The translations under genes were made by a program, and so were the position numbers. The notes below the pieces were generated by a model. It worked only from the letters and a program-made list of their open reading frames with translations, made no database searches and had not been told where the DNA came from. A DNA stretch of 64,000 nucleotides from Acinetobacter guerrae (GTDB lineage: Bacteria > Pseudomonadota > Gammaproteobacteria > Pseudomonadales > Moraxellaceae): NCBI RefSeq assembly GCF_009372255.1, contig NZ_LXGN01000001.1:434001-498000 (forward strand), read 5' to 3'. Shown here piece by piece: positions 16,748 to 27,083 of the stretch (position 1 is its first letter; the number at the start of each line of letters is the position of its first letter).

Positions 16748-17962
16748 ATGTCTAACGCTAGCAATGCATTTTCTAAAACTATGATTTATATGCTCATCGG
16801 AAGTGCATGTATTTTGGCGCTCTCGCTAGGAACAAAACATGCTTTTGGTTTGTATTTAGTTCCCATGAGTCATGAATTTGGCTGGAGTCATCAAGTCTTT
16901 AGCCTTGCGATTGCTATGCAAAATTTAATTTGGGGTGCAGTTCAGCCTTTTACAGGTGCACTGGCAGATAAATACGGTAGCAAAAAAGTAGTCGCTTGTG
17001 GCGGGGTTCTTTATACGCTGGGCTTATTATTGATGGCTTTTAGTTCGACTGGATTATTACTTAATCTCAGCTTAGGACTGATTTTAGGAATGGCGCTCTC
17101 CGCAACCTCTTTTTCTGTTCTTCTTTCTGCCGTTGGACGAGCGGCCGCTCCAGAAAAACGCAGTATGGCGATGGGAATCGCAAGTGCCGCAGGTTCTTTC
17201 GGTCAATTCATTATGCTTCCAACCACCCTATTGTTATTACAACATTTTGGCTGGTCGGCAACTTTAATTATTAGCGCCATTCTAATTGCATTGATTATAC
17301 CGCTCGCATTGACACTTAATGCCCCTGCTTATCGAGCACCTAGCTTAAATGCTGTTCAACCGAATAAAACATTTAAAGAAATTTTAACGCTTGCCAGAAA
17401 CCATAAACCTTTTTGGTGGTTAGCGTTGGGATTTTTAGTCTGTGGCTTTCAAGTCGTATTTTTAGGTGTACATTTACCGGGTTATTTGATTGATCATGGT
17501 TTCGATGCAACAACAGGAACTATCTTTTTGGCTTTGGTTGGGCTTTTTAATATTTTTGGGACTTATGGCGCTGGCTGGCTCGGCGATCGTTATTCAAAAC
17601 CTAAATTATTAATGCTTCTGTATGGCTTACGCGGCATCGCTATTATCTCTTTTCTGTTAATCCCACTTTCCAATATCACCGTTTATGCTTTTGGTATTGT
17701 AATGGGCCTACTCTGGTTATCCACCGTACCTTTAACCAACGGTATTGTTGCCAATATGTTTGGTGTTCAATACTTGTCGATGCTCAGTGGTATTGTATTT
17801 TTCACTCATCAGGTCGGTTCATTTTTTGGTGGCTATCTGGGCGGACTCAATCACGATATGACAGGAAACTACAATGCAATCTGGATGATTTCAATTGCAT
17901 TGAGTATAGTAGGCGTATGCGTACACTTCTTTGTCACTGAGGAGAGTGTGATCGATGATTAG
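16748..17962 (+). CDS. MFS transporter (oxalate/formate antiporter-like branch)
   Basis: A 404-residue major facilitator with twelve hydrophobic segments. The loop 2-3 motif DKYGSKKV and the related GDRYSKPKLL in the second half are visible, as is the YLVPMSHEFGWS stretch typical of the monocarboxylate/oxalate antiporter-like branch. It overlaps a 43-residue membrane peptide gene by 8 nt and precedes a TauD-like dioxygenase. This suggests import of an organic acid or sulfonate-like compound for oxidation. Family sure, substrate inferred only. Confidence 0.85.
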   Translation: MSNASNAFSKTMIYMLIGSACILALSLGTKHAFGLYLVPMSHEFGWSHQVFSLAIAMQNLIWGAVQPFTGALADKYGSKKVVACGGVLYTLGLLLMAFSSTGLLLNLSLGLILGMALSATSFSVLLSAVGRAAAPEKRSMAMGIASAAGSFGQFIMLPTTLLLLQHFGWSATLIISAILIALIIPLALTLNAPAYRAPSLNAVQPNKTFKEILTLARNHKPFWWLALGFLVCGFQVVFLGVHLPGYLIDHGFDATTGTIFLALVGLFNIFGTYGAGWLGDRYSKPKLLMLLYGLRGIAIISFLLIPLSNITVYAFGIVMGLLWLSTVPLTNGIVANMFGVQYLSMLSGIVFFTHQVGSFFGGYLGGLNHDMTGNYNAIWMISIALSIVGVCVHFFVTEESVIDD

Positions 17963-18086
17963 TCTAAATTCACTTAAATATCTGGTTGCTTTCTTTGTAC
18001 TGACTGCTCTGGTGATGGCAATTTATATATGGTCAAAAACACCTGAACTTTTTCGTTATTTCAATCAGGCATTTTGTCCTCATTAA
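17955..18086 (+). CDS. 43-residue single-pass membrane peptide overlapping the MFS gene
   Basis: An ATG inside the last codons of the MFS gene opens a 43-codon frame. It begins MISLNSLKYL and has one hydrophobic helix (about residues 9-26, with FFVLTALVMAIYIW) and a short polar tail ending FCPH. The 8-nt overlap with the transporter stop and GGAGAG about 8 nt before the ATG argue for coupled translation. It may be a small accessory subunit of the transporter. Too short for a family call. Confidence 0.55.
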   Translation: MISLNSLKYLVAFFVLTALVMAIYIWSKTPELFRYFNQAFCPH

Positions 18087-18244
18087 AATCGGATATTTGT
18101 TTATCATAAACATTTAAAAATATATAAAACAAATGGATAGATCAAAAAAACAATCCATCATAAGCTTTTCATTTTTTCTCATTTTAATATGTTGCGCGTC
18201 TTTTCTATGCTTGGATGATTCCCAAATGATTAGAGCGATATTAG

Positions 18245-19201
18245 ATGAGCAGCTTAACGCAACTCTCGCAAGCCATTCATGATGCACCACGTTGGCATCA
18301 GCCAGAATATTTTCAGCATACACATGAAATTCAAATTGTGGCTCAGAAAGACCAAGCGCTTGGCGCAGTAGTGACAGGGCTTGATGCAAGCAAGGCTCAA
18401 TCTGGTGAGACTATTTTTAAACTTAAACGTGCATTGGCAGAACATTTGATTCTTATTTTTAAGGATCAAAGCCTAGATGATTTACAATTTTTGGCTTTTG
18501 CAAGCTATTTCGGTTCAATTTTCCGCCCGAGTAAAGATAACCCAGTGCTAGGCTATGACTTAGAAACAGGTGTTCCACCCGATGTTGTTCCAGTTTCCAA
18601 TGCAGTTGGTCAGGGTGATTATACTGGTCACGGCGAACTTGCCCCACATGCCGATCATCAGTGGACACCACTTCCCTCGTTTGGCTCTTTACTTTATGCG
18701 ATTGAACTACCTCAAGATGGTGGAAAAACTTCATGGTTCAATACCATTGCTGCTTATGATGCTTTGGATAAAGTAACCCAAGCTCATATCGATCAATTAC
18801 AACTGATTACTTATAATCCTTTTGTTCGTGCGCAAAGCAATAAAGGCTCAGGCAATTATAGCAATAGTCCTTTGTATCGTTTCAAGGATCAACCCATTTT
18901 AGGACATGCCTATCCTCACCCATTGGTACGCACCCATCCAGAGACTGGACGTAAAGCACTATGGCTGAATAGCAAAAGTGAAGTTGAATTGGTCAATTAT
19001 GATGATCAGGCAGGTGCAAAATTAATTGCAGAATTACGTCAACATCTGGAAAAACCTGAGTTTCGCTATCAACATCAATGGGAAACTGGCGATATTGTCT
19101 TTTGGGACAATCAAGTAACTTTGCATGCCAGAGAACCCTTTCCATCCGATCAAAGACGTTTGTTAAAAAGAATTAGCTTGGCAGGCAGTCGCCCCTTTTA
19201 A
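18245..19201 (+). CDS. TauD/TfdA family Fe(II)/2-oxoglutarate dioxygenase
   Basis: An iron- and 2-oxoglutarate-dependent oxygenase, cytosolic, 318 residues. The metal-binding facial triad is visible: H135 and D137 in PHADHQW and H294 in TLHAREPF, with the 2-oxoglutarate arginine in QRRLLKR near 306. TauD, TfdA and related enzymes act on taurine, phenoxyacetates or other acids, and the sequence alone does not choose among them. The closest neighbours are an MFS transporter and its small partner, not a tauABC transporter, so a taurine role is not supported. Confidence 0.87.
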   Translation: MSSLTQLSQAIHDAPRWHQPEYFQHTHEIQIVAQKDQALGAVVTGLDASKAQSGETIFKLKRALAEHLILIFKDQSLDDLQFLAFASYFGSIFRPSKDNPVLGYDLETGVPPDVVPVSNAVGQGDYTGHGELAPHADHQWTPLPSFGSLLYAIELPQDGGKTSWFNTIAAYDALDKVTQAHIDQLQLITYNPFVRAQSNKGSGNYSNSPLYRFKDQPILGHAYPHPLVRTHPETGRKALWLNSKSEVELVNYDDQAGAKLIAELRQHLEKPEFRYQHQWETGDIVFWDNQVTLHAREPFPSDQRRLLKRISLAGSRPF

Positions 19202-19291
19202 TAAAAAATCTAAATTGTCATAAAACGATCAAATTTGTCTGCTTTAATAAAAAGAAAAACAAAACAAAAAGAATCAGAGGTCATCGCAAAA

Positions 19292-19313
19292 AAGCCCGTC
19301 AAGTGACGGGCTT
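19292..19313. terminator. Bidirectional terminator between the dioxygenase gene and sthA
   Basis: A perfect 9-bp stem AAGCCCGTC/GACGGGCTT around AAGT. The minus-strand reading is followed by seven Ts (sthA end) and the plus-strand reading by AATTTTA (dioxygenase end). Confidence 0.85.
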
Positions 19314-19350
19314 AATTTTATTCATACTAATATTTTCTAAATATTCGATC

Positions 19351-20766
19351 TTAGAACAGACGATTTAAACCATTTAACGCAGCCACACGATATGCTTCTG
19401 CCATCGTTGGATAGTTAAATGTAGTTTCCATAAAATACTTCATCGAATTATTTGGACTTTGCATGACGGCCTGCCCAATGTGAATAATTTCAGAAGCATT
19501 ATTGCCAAAACAGTGAATACCCAAAATTTCCAAAGTATCGCGATGGAATAAAATTTTAAGCTCACCTACCGTATCACCCGTGATTTGCGCACGTGCCAAA
19601 TGACGGAACGATGATTGACCGACTTCATAAGGAATTTTTTCTTCAGTCAACTGTTGCTCAGTTTTACCAAAACATGAAATTTCTGGAATGGTGTAAATCC
19701 CTGTCGGAATATCGGTTACAGGTTTTACGTTTTCCTCGCCACTCATATTGGCACCCGCACAACGACCTTGGTCATACGCCGCAGAAGCTAGCGAAGGCCA
19801 ACCTACAACATCACCCGCTGCATAAATATTTTCAGCTTCGGTCTGATATTTTTCATTTACTGCAAGCTGACCGCGACTGTTCGGGGTCACACCCACGTTT
19901 TCAAGCCCCAAACCATCTGTGTTGCCAGAACGACCATTACACCAGAGAATTGCATCGGCTTTGATTTTCTTGCCACTTTGTAGATGCAGAACAACATAAT
20001 CATCGTGTGTTTCCAAATGATCAATTTGTTCATTATGACGAATTAATACCCCTTGTTCGCGCAAGTGATAAGACAATGCATCTGCAATTTCATCATCCAA
20101 ATAACTGAGTAGTTTGTGCTGTGTATTAATTAAATCGACTTTGTGATTTAAACCAATAAAAATAGAAGCGTATTCACAGCCAATCACCCCTGCACCATAA
20201 ATAATAATTTTATGAATAGTGAAATCCAGATCGAGAATTTTATCCGAATCAAAAACACGTGGATGCTTAAAATCTAAGCCCTGTGGCTGATACGGACGAC
20301 TCCCTGTTGCAATGACTAATTGTTCAAATACAATCGTTTCCTTGACCCCTTCAGGGTTAAAAACGATGACCGTGTTACTATCTTGAATGTACGCACGACC
20401 GTGAAACACATCGATATTATTGCGATCGTAGAATCGTGTATGTGTTGCAACTTGTTGTTGTATCACTCGGTGCGCATTACTTAACACCTGTTTCATGGTG
20501 AATTTTTTCCATTCACCGACTTTTTGAAACATTGGATCACGTTGATAACGGATGATACTTGAAACAGTTTGACGAAGTGCCTTACTTGGAATCGTTCCAA
20601 CGTGAGTACAGTTGCCGCCAAGTTGCTCACGAATATCCACAATTGCAACGCGCTTACCCGCTTTTGCAAGCTTCATTGCCGCGCCTTCACCCGCAGGTCC
20701 TGAACCGAGAACTACCGCATCATATCTAACGAAATTCCCACTAATGACCTCTTTCTTACGTGGCAT
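19351..20766 (-). CDS. sthA: Soluble pyridine nucleotide transhydrogenase
   Basis: FAD enzyme that moves reducing equivalents between NADPH and NAD+. The 471-residue protein has the FAD fold [12 protein letters not shown] at 21-32, the NAD fold [13 protein letters not shown] in the middle, and the dimerisation domain from about 350. The redox-site motif is [16 protein letters not shown], where the second cysteine of a disulfide reductase is replaced by threonine (residue 58). This loss is the marker that separates SthA from lipoamide dehydrogenase and glutathione reductase. Confidence 0.95.
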   Translation of the reverse strand: MPRKKEVISGNFVRYDAVVLGSGPAGEGAAMKLAKAGKRVAIVDIREQLGGNCTHVGTIPSKALRQTVSSIIRYQRDPMFQKVGEWKKFTMKQVLSNAHRVIQQQVATHTRFYDRNNIDVFHGRAYIQDSNTVIVFNPEGVKETIVFEQLVIATGSRPYQPQGLDFKHPRVFDSDKILDLDFTIHKIIIYGAGVIGCEYASIFIGLNHKVDLINTQHKLLSYLDDEIADALSYHLREQGVLIRHNEQIDHLETHDDYVVLHLQSGKKIKADAILWCNGRSGNTDGLGLENVGVTPNSRGQLAVNEKYQTEAENIYAAGDVVGWPSLASAAYDQGRCAGANMSGEENVKPVTDIPTGIYTIPEISCFGKTEQQLTEEKIPYEVGQSSFRHLARAQITGDTVGELKILFHRDTLEILGIHCFGNNASEIIHIGQAVMQSPNNSMKYFMETTFNYPTMAEAYRVAALNGLNRLF

Positions 20767-20965
20767 TTAAAGCTCCTGTCCAATCCAACAATGCTGCTAT
20801 TTTATAACAAAGTACAGCTAATATGCTGGTGAATAATGTATTTCTCAAGCCAATATCTTTGAATGACGACATTTTTTAAATGAATAGTGAATTTGCCCAA
20901 TTTACAGCTAAGTCCGTTATAATAGTCAAATGAAATCCTCTCGAATAACAGTGGAACAGTTGACT

Positions 20966-21979
20966 ATGTCTGAAAACCGTAAACCAGAACAGGGCGTAAA
21001 GCTGCGTGGCGCAGAAAAAGTTGCTCGAATTCCTGTAAAAGTTATTCCTACGGTTGAAGTCCCGCGTAAGCCTGACTGGATCCGCGTAAAAATGACCGCG
21101 CCTGAAGAAGTGCAACGTATTAAAACCACGCTTCGTGCGCAAAAACTACATACGGTCTGCGAAGAAGCCGCCTGCCCAAACTTACCAGAATGTTTTGGTG
21201 GCGGTACAGCAACTTTTATGATTATGGGCGATATCTGTACTCGTCGTTGTCCATTTTGTGATGTTGCACATGGTCGTCCAAATGCATTAGATGCTGATGA
21301 ACCGCGCCATATGGCAGAAACAATTTCGAACTTAAAATTGAAATATGCGGTCATTACCTCTGTTGACCGTGATGATCTACGCGATGGTGGCGCACAACAT
21401 TTTGTAGATTGCATTAAAGAAGCACGTGCTTTAAGTCCAAATACATTATTAGAAATTTTAGTCCCTGATTTTCGTGGACGTATGGACATTGCGCTACGCA
21501 TTATGACCGAATGCCCACCAGATGTGTTTAACCATAATATTGAAACTGTACCGCGTCTTTATAAAGCCATGCGTCCTGGTTCAGATTATCAGCATTCTTT
21601 AAACCTGCTTAAAATGTTTAAGGAATATTGTCCTGACATTCCAACTAAATGTGGCTTGATGGTGGGTATTGGTGAAACTGAAGAAGAAGTGATTTCTTTA
21701 TTGAATGATCTACGCGAACATGATGTTGACTATGTCACCATTGGTCAATATTTACAGCCTTCTAAACAACATGCGCCAATTGACCGTTTTGTGAGTCCTG
21801 AAGAATTTGAACGCTATGCAGAGCATGGTCGCAAACTCGGCTTTAGAAATATCTGGTCTGCACCAATGGTACGTTCAAGTTACTTTGCAGATCGTCAATA
21901 TCATGGTGAACCTGTACCAGCAGTTCGTCGTAAAGTGGATCCTGCTAAAAAAATTACAGTTCAGACAATCGAAGCGTAA
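20966..21979 (+). CDS. lipA: Lipoyl synthase
   Basis: Radical SAM enzyme that inserts two sulfurs into protein-bound octanoyl groups. The auxiliary 4Fe-4S motif [12 protein letters not shown] and the radical SAM motif CTRRCPFC are intact, and the C-terminal [10 protein letters not shown] holds the serine ligand of the auxiliary cluster. The frame is open from 20930, but the ATG at 20966 gives the more usual start and has TGGA about 9 nt upstream. lipB is not next to it. A strong terminator follows. Confidence 0.95.
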   Translation: MSENRKPEQGVKLRGAEKVARIPVKVIPTVEVPRKPDWIRVKMTAPEEVQRIKTTLRAQKLHTVCEEAACPNLPECFGGGTATFMIMGDICTRRCPFCDVAHGRPNALDADEPRHMAETISNLKLKYAVITSVDRDDLRDGGAQHFVDCIKEARALSPNTLLEILVPDFRGRMDIALRIMTECPPDVFNHNIETVPRLYKAMRPGSDYQHSLNLLKMFKEYCPDIPTKCGLMVGIGETEEEVISLLNDLREHDVDYVTIGQYLQPSKQHAPIDRFVSPEEFERYAEHGRKLGFRNIWSAPMVRSSYFADRQYHGEPVPAVRRKVDPAKKITVQTIEA

Positions 21980-21997
21980 TAAATCGATCTCTCTATT

Positions 21998-22027
21998 AAA
22001 ACCTCTCTCCACTGAGAGGTTTTTTTA
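21998..22027 (+). terminator. Terminator after lipA
   Basis: AAAACCTCTC pairs with GAGAGGTTTT around a 6-nt loop, followed by Ts, 18 nt after the lipA stop. Confidence 0.88.
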
Positions 22028-22261
22028 TTTCTGATCTTTTCCAATACTCAAAAATAAAATCGTTCTCTAAAAGGTCAAAACTATTGATCTGTCATCATCT
22101 TTTAAGCAAATAACCAATATATTTTTTATATTTAACTCTCATGCTTTACAGTAGTTTACTGCTCTTGCTGTTTAAATATTTCTCTGAAATGCTATAGTGA
22201 AATTACGGCAAAAGAGTCAATTAAAAATGTGGTTTAACTCTATATCTCAAGCTCTAACGTC

Positions 22262-24265
22262 ATGACATCTATTCTTTATTTTTGTCTGATTCCATTACTT
22301 GTCCTCATTTTTATCGCGCAATTACCATATATGCCCTTCACTTTGCTCAGTGTATGGGGCATCATGCTCATCGTCATCATTTGGCGTTATTCAAAAGGTA
22401 AAATTACGCCAATCTCTAAAAGCTTATTAGTGGTATTTGTCTTAAGCTGTCTTGCTGCCATTTATATAAAGTTTAAAAGTTTTTGGGGTGTAGAAGCGGG
22501 TGTTGGATTGCTCAGCACTTGCTTATTTGCAAAGTGTTTGGAAAGTAAAAATATTAGAGATTTATTAATTTCTTTTAACTTTGGATTGTTTGTTAGCGCG
22601 AGTTTATTTTTACATAGTCAGTCTTTTGTAATGACATGTGCAGTACTTTTTTGCTTAATTTTTTGTTTTATAGGCTTATATCGGATTCAGACCACAAAAT
22701 TTTTATCGCAACACAATAAAAAAGTATCAATAAAAAGTGATTTAAAACATGTGACAAAATTTTTAACCATCGCAATTCCTTTTTGTATTGTGCTCTTTAT
22801 TTTCTTCCCACGCCTCCCCCCACTTTGGCGAGTTCCTATAGCATCTGGTCAAGCTGTAACAGGAATGAGTGATCGTATGTCGCCAGGTGATATCGCTCAA
22901 TTATCACAATCTTCTGCTTTAGCTTTCCGAGTGATTGGTGATGTCAAGCAACTTCCACAACGACAAAATATGTATTGGCGAGCGATGGTGCTCGATGACT
23001 ACGACGGCGCAATTTGGACGAGTAATCTTATTAATCAAAAGCCTGTTCATTATGATATCGAACACTTAAAAGCAGTAAATTATCAATATTTGTCAGCTGA
23101 TCCTCAACAGACATGGATCATGTCACTGGAACATTCCATTCCTACTGAATCAAACTATCAAATTTATGCAGATGGTAGTGTGAAAGCAAAACGAATGGTT
23201 CAACGCAATCAGCCTATTTCTTTAAGCTGGGTTGGCTCAGCATATGCAGAGCATCCACATGATCAGCAACAAATAAAACAAGCTCAACGAATCGATTTTC
23301 GACTTCAACCCAAAACTCAAATATTGGCAAAACAGCTATGGCAACAAAGTGATGGAAAGCCTGAACGATATATCAAAAATATTTTGCAGTGGTATCAACA
23401 ACAAGATTTTGTGTATACCTTATCTCCTGGCATTTTGAATGGAAATCGTACAGATCAATTTTTATTTGAAACTAAGAAAGGCTTTTGTGAACATTATGCC
23501 TCCAGTTTTGTGCTTCTGATGCGTTACGTAGACATTCCTGCTCGTGTTGTCATTGGCTACCAAGGTGGTCAACTTGCGCCTGATGCTCAAAGTTGGGAAG
23601 TTCGACAGCTTGATGCTCATGCATGGGCAGAAGTTTACGTGCATGGTAACTGGAAAAGGATCGATCCAACTGCTGCAATTGCTCCCCGACGGGTCAATGA
23701 AGGCATGCAACAGTATTTACAACAAGATAATTATATTTGGGGTGAGCAAGCAGGTACTTTCTGGACACAACAGAATTTTAATTTGATTAGAAATATACGA
23801 GTTTGGGGAGATTATTTAGGGTATCAATGGCAAAGCAAAGTCGTTGGCTATGATGTTGATCGGCAGAAGAATTTTTTATCAAAATTAGGCCTTTCTTCTA
23901 CCTATACTTATGTACTGATCATGGCAGTAGCAATCATTTTTCTGATCATGCTATATGCTTTTTGGCTTTGGATTCAAAATAGACAAAAGATTTCTTCGAT
24001 AGAACGCAAAATTACGAACTTCCAGAAAAAATTACCACTGGCTTTAAAAAAGCAAAGCAGTGAAACATTTAAAAGCTGGATGTTTAGATTAGCGAAACAT
24101 GTTCAACAACGAGAATCTTTTGATGAAATTATAAAAATATATGAAAAAATGATGTTTTCTGAACAATCTACACATGAAGACCATATAAAATTCAATCAAT
24201 TGCTTAAAGACTGCTCATCTAAAATAAAGCATGCAGAAAAAACTTGTCATCCTACTGAAAACTGA
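22262..24265 (+). CDS. TgpA-like membrane transglutaminase (DUF3488/DUF4129)
   Basis: A 667-residue inner membrane protein of the TgpA type, the Pseudomonas member of which is essential. Five or six N-terminal helices (to about residue 185) are followed by a periplasmic transglutaminase-like domain. The catalytic triad is visible as C409 in KKGFCEHYAS, H453 in DAHAWAEVYV and D468 in RIDPTA. Another helix (about 552-572) leads to a cytoplasmic DUF4129-like tail. The AAA ATPase and DUF58 genes that often precede tgpA are not here. The natural substrate is not known. Confidence 0.87.
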   Translation: MTSILYFCLIPLLVLIFIAQLPYMPFTLLSVWGIMLIVIIWRYSKGKITPISKSLLVVFVLSCLAAIYIKFKSFWGVEAGVGLLSTCLFAKCLESKNIRDLLISFNFGLFVSASLFLHSQSFVMTCAVLFCLIFCFIGLYRIQTTKFLSQHNKKVSIKSDLKHVTKFLTIAIPFCIVLFIFFPRLPPLWRVPIASGQAVTGMSDRMSPGDIAQLSQSSALAFRVIGDVKQLPQRQNMYWRAMVLDDYDGAIWTSNLINQKPVHYDIEHLKAVNYQYLSADPQQTWIMSLEHSIPTESNYQIYADGSVKAKRMVQRNQPISLSWVGSAYAEHPHDQQQIKQAQRIDFRLQPKTQILAKQLWQQSDGKPERYIKNILQWYQQQDFVYTLSPGILNGNRTDQFLFETKKGFCEHYASSFVLLMRYVDIPARVVIGYQGGQLAPDAQSWEVRQLDAHAWAEVYVHGNWKRIDPTAAIAPRRVNEGMQQYLQQDNYIWGEQAGTFWTQQNFNLIRNIRVWGDYLGYQWQSKVVGYDVDRQKNFLSKLGLSSTYTYVLIMAVAIIFLIMLYAFWLWIQNRQKISSIERKITNFQKKLPLALKKQSSETFKSWMFRLAKHVQQRESFDEIIKIYEKMMFSEQSTHEDHIKFNQLLKDCSSKIKHAEKTCHPTEN

Positions 24266-24283
24266 ATATGATTGCTCACACTT

Positions 24284-24360
24284 AGGCGTATAGCTCAGTT
24301 GGTTAGAGCGCTACGTTGACATCGTAGAGGTCTCCAGTTCGAGTCTGGATATGCCTACCA
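24284..24360 (+). tRNA. tRNA-Val (anticodon GAC)
   Basis: Complete cloverleaf with acceptor stem AGGCGTA/TATGCCT, D-arm AGCTCAGTTGGTTAGAGC, anticodon loop TTGACAT (GAC at 24318-24320), T-arm with GTTCGAGTC and encoded CCA at 24358-24360. It decodes GUC and GUU. Confidence 0.95.
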
Positions 24361-24385
24361 AGATATACTGATTTATCAGTACATT

Positions 24386-24416
24386 AAAGCCCACTTATAA
24401 AGTGGGCTTTTTTTAT
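24386..24416 (+). terminator. Terminator after tRNA-Val
   Basis: AAAGCCCACTT pairs with AAGTGGGCTTT around ATAA or a close variant, followed by seven Ts, 25 nt after the tRNA. Confidence 0.88.
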
Positions 24417-24694
24417 TGGTGGTATTTGGGAAAATAATAAATCATACTTCAATGAGTTTAAACTTGATAAATAAAACCATATCAATATCAATTTTTTGTC
24501 CATATGCCTTGAACTTGTTCTATGTCCGCATAGCGCCACATATCATCAACATATTCAGTAATCATTTCTATCAAATCATCTTCAAATGTAAAGTACTCAG
24601 ATTTAACCATTTGCATAGTTTTATTTAGAGATTATGCGCTCAGTTACATCCATTTTGACTAAGCACATAAGCAACTTAACTGGACGTCAAATAC
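24417..24694. other. Intergenic gap, no convincing gene
   Basis: AT-rich stretch between the tRNA-Val terminator and the alcohol dehydrogenase stop. A 70-codon frame covers 24416-24628 but begins inside the terminator, lacks a ribosome binding site and has no recognisable content. Nothing else stands out. Confidence 0.5.
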
Positions 24695-25750
24695 TTAAAT
24701 TTCCTTTCTCAAAGACTGCATATCAATTACAAAGCGGTACTTAACATCACTTTTCAGCATTCTTTCATAAGCGTCATTGATATTTTGCATATCAATCATC
24801 TCAACTTCAGACACAATATTGTGTACTCCACAAAAATCGAGCAATTCTTGGGTTTCTTTAATTCCACCAATTACGGAACCTGCAATAGATCGACGTCCCA
24901 TAATCATTGGAACTGAATTTGCACTGATTTCTCCTAAATATCCCACCAATACAATTGTTCCACTTAAAGCTAAAGTTGGAATATAAGGTTTCAAATCATG
25001 ATTATAAGGTACAGTATCGATAATTAAATCGAATTGATTTCCCACTGATTTCATTTGTAATTCATCAGTAGATAAAACCACATGATGTGCACCTAGCAGT
25101 TTTGCATCCTGTTCTTTTTTGGCTGAACGGGTAAATAATGTCACTTCTGCCCCTAAAGCATTTGCAAGTTTAATTGCCATATGCCCTAAACCACCCAAGC
25201 CAACCACGGCGACTTTACTGCCTTTGCCTATATTCCAGTGCCGAAGTGGCGACCAAGTAGTAATTCCTGCACAAAGTATCGGTGGAATCGCTTTTGTATC
25301 TAAGTTTTCAGGAACTTTAACAACAAAGTCTTCGCTACAAATGATCGTTTTGGAATAACCACCATAAGTTGTTCTCTGGTCATGCCGATCTACACTGCCA
25401 TATGTTTGAGTATTGCCCTCTTCACAATACTGTTCCAAACCCGCATGACAAGCGGAACAAGCGCGGCACGAGTCCACCATACATCCGATACCAACCAAAT
25501 CACCAATTTGGTATTTTTTGACTTTGTTTCCAATTTCGGTCACGCGTCCAACGATCTCATGTCCTGGCACAACAGGATATCGAGTAAAACCCCAGTCATT
25601 ACGAGCCATATGTAAATCTGAATGACAAACGCCGCAATATTCAACTTGAATAACGACATCATCTTCGCGGGCATTACGACGTTCAAATTTATATGGCACT
25701 AGAGCACTGGTCTCATTGTGCGCAGCATAACCTAACACCTGTATCGTCAT
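24695..25750 (-). CDS. Zinc-dependent NAD(P) alcohol dehydrogenase (YahK/CAD-like)
   Basis: A medium-chain dehydrogenase that reduces aldehydes with NADPH. The 351-residue protein has the catalytic zinc site CGVCHSD (residues 39-45) and GHE, the four-cysteine structural zinc loop CMVDSCRACSACHAGLEQYC, and a Rossmann GLGGLGHMA near residue 180. The ATG at 25750 is the real start; the codon at 25762 is a TTG inside the GGAG ribosome binding site. It follows the aldo/keto reductase gene by about 100 nt, and both may answer to the divergent AraC regulator. Confidence 0.92.
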   Translation of the reverse strand: MTIQVLGYAAHNETSALVPYKFERRNAREDDVVIQVEYCGVCHSDLHMARNDWGFTRYPVVPGHEIVGRVTEIGNKVKKYQIGDLVGIGCMVDSCRACSACHAGLEQYCEEGNTQTYGSVDRHDQRTTYGGYSKTIICSEDFVVKVPENLDTKAIPPILCAGITTWSPLRHWNIGKGSKVAVVGLGGLGHMAIKLANALGAEVTLFTRSAKKEQDAKLLGAHHVVLSTDELQMKSVGNQFDLIIDTVPYNHDLKPYIPTLALSGTIVLVGYLGEISANSVPMIMGRRSIAGSVIGGIKETQELLDFCGVHNIVSEVEMIDMQNINDAYERMLKSDVKYRFVIDMQSLRKEI

Positions 25751-25848
25751 AGTTTTCTCCAAAAATCAGCTTGTGTTGATCCATATGATTACATTTGATG
25801 TTTTATTCCAAGCCATGAATAAATATGGGTTGGAATGTTCCATCCGAA

Positions 25849-26700
25849 TTAAGTGTTGAAACGAAGCTTGGCAATTCGTTCAATACGCTCTGGGTCACGG
25901 TGATCTACGATTAAATGTGTTGCGGTATCCAAGCTCTGAATCTGTTGCATTTCCAGTTCTGTCAACTCGAAATTAAACACATCAAAATTTTCTTTAATAC
26001 GTTCGGTGTTTACCGATTTGGGAATCACAACAATGTCCCGCTGGATTAACCATCGTAAAATCACTTGTGCGACACTTTTAGCATGTACTTTTGCAATGGT
26101 TTTTAAAATTTCATTTTGGAAAATTTCATTTTTCCCTTCTGCAAAGGGTGCCCAAGATTCATGTTGAACACCGTGCATTTTCAAAAATGATTGTGTAGCA
26201 ACTTGCTGCGTAAAAGGATGCGTTTCAATTTGATTAACTGCAGGAACAATGCGATTAAATGCAATTAAATCAGCAATCCGATCCACTGAAAAATTACTCA
26301 CACCGATTGCTCTTATTTTTCCCGCCTCATAGCATTCTTGTAATGCATGCCAAGAACCATATACATCAGAATAGGGCTGATGAATTAAATACAAATCGAG
26401 ATAATCTAAATCTAAACGCTCTAGTGATCTTTCAAAGGCTTTTTTGGCAGAGGTATAACCTGCATCTTGTACCCAAAGTTTGCTAGTAATAAACAAATCC
26501 TTACGTGCAATGCCACTGTGTTTAATCGCACGGCCTACTGCTTGTTCATTTTCATAAGCTGCGGCGGTATCTATATGGCGATAACCTGTTAGTAATGCGT
26601 CATACACGGCATCCTCACACTGTTGCATATCGGTCATTTGAAATACGCCGAAGCCTAATATTGGCATTTTCACGCCATTATTTAGTGTTGTATAAAGCAT
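25849..26700 (-). CDS. Aldo/keto reductase
   Basis: NADPH-dependent carbonyl reductase with a TIM barrel fold, 283 residues. The catalytic tetrad is in place: D44 and Y49 in [12 protein letters not shown]74 in TSKLW and the histidine in LYLIHQP. The late [15 protein letters not shown] loop binds the NADPH phosphate. GGAG lies shortly before the ATG. It is first in a minus-strand pair with the alcohol dehydrogenase and is divergent from an AraC regulator. 2,5-didehydrogluconate reductase-type enzymes are the nearest family; the substrate is not known. Confidence 0.92.
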   Translation of the reverse strand: MLYTTLNNGVKMPILGFGVFQMTDMQQCEDAVYDALLTGYRHIDTAAAYENEQAVGRAIKHSGIARKDLFITSKLWVQDAGYTSAKKAFERSLERLDLDYLDLYLIHQPYSDVYGSWHALQECYEAGKIRAIGVSNFSVDRIADLIAFNRIVPAVNQIETHPFTQQVATQSFLKMHGVQHESWAPFAEGKNEIFQNEILKTIAKVHAKSVAQVILRWLIQRDIVVIPKSVNTERIKENFDVFNFELTELEMQQIQSLDTATHLIVDHRDPERIERIAKLRFNT

Positions 26701-27083
26701 ACTTCACTCCACATTAAGAATTTATCAATAAAAGAATGATTACCGTTTTAGTCTTGCTCCACCTTTTTATACTGTTGCTCAGATACTCGCTCGAACTAAT
26801 CTAGGTTATGTCATTTTGATTTATGCCTATAAGGACGAAATAAAATTATCAAGACCCTACAATTCATGCCCATCTTATTTAGGCTCAAATTGTTACTCAA
26901 TTGCATGTTAGGTCGAGATTGCTAATCGCCTCTCTTCTGATAATTAGTATAGAAACCCAAGCTATACTTTGCTGTACTATTTCTCTTGCATATTTGCCTA
27001 ATCCTCCAAATCTTTGGTCTTTGCTCTATTCAAATTTTTGAAAACTTCTACAATAAAATAAGTAAGGTTTTGAGATGATCTGA
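26701..27083. promoter_or_regulatory. Divergent control region between the aldo/keto reductase and AraC genes
   Basis: A 383-nt gap with no open frame. It must hold the promoters of both genes. TTGAAA near 27040 followed by a T/A-rich box may be the AraC gene promoter. Several imperfect direct repeats of the GCTATACTTTGCTGTACT kind (26960-26980) could be regulator sites. None can be fixed by eye. Confidence 0.35.

Noticed and set aside
18245..19201. Calling the dioxygenase tauD
   Set aside because: Catalytic ligands fit the whole TauD/TfdA family and no tauABC genes are adjacent, so a taurine role would be a guess.
20926..21501. 191-codon frame antisense to lipA
   Set aside because: It lies wholly inside a sure gene and its Arg/Ser-rich product is typical of an antisense shadow.
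24416..24628. 70-codon plus-strand frame after tRNA-Val
   Set aside because: It opens inside the tRNA terminator, has no ribosome binding site and an uninformative product.
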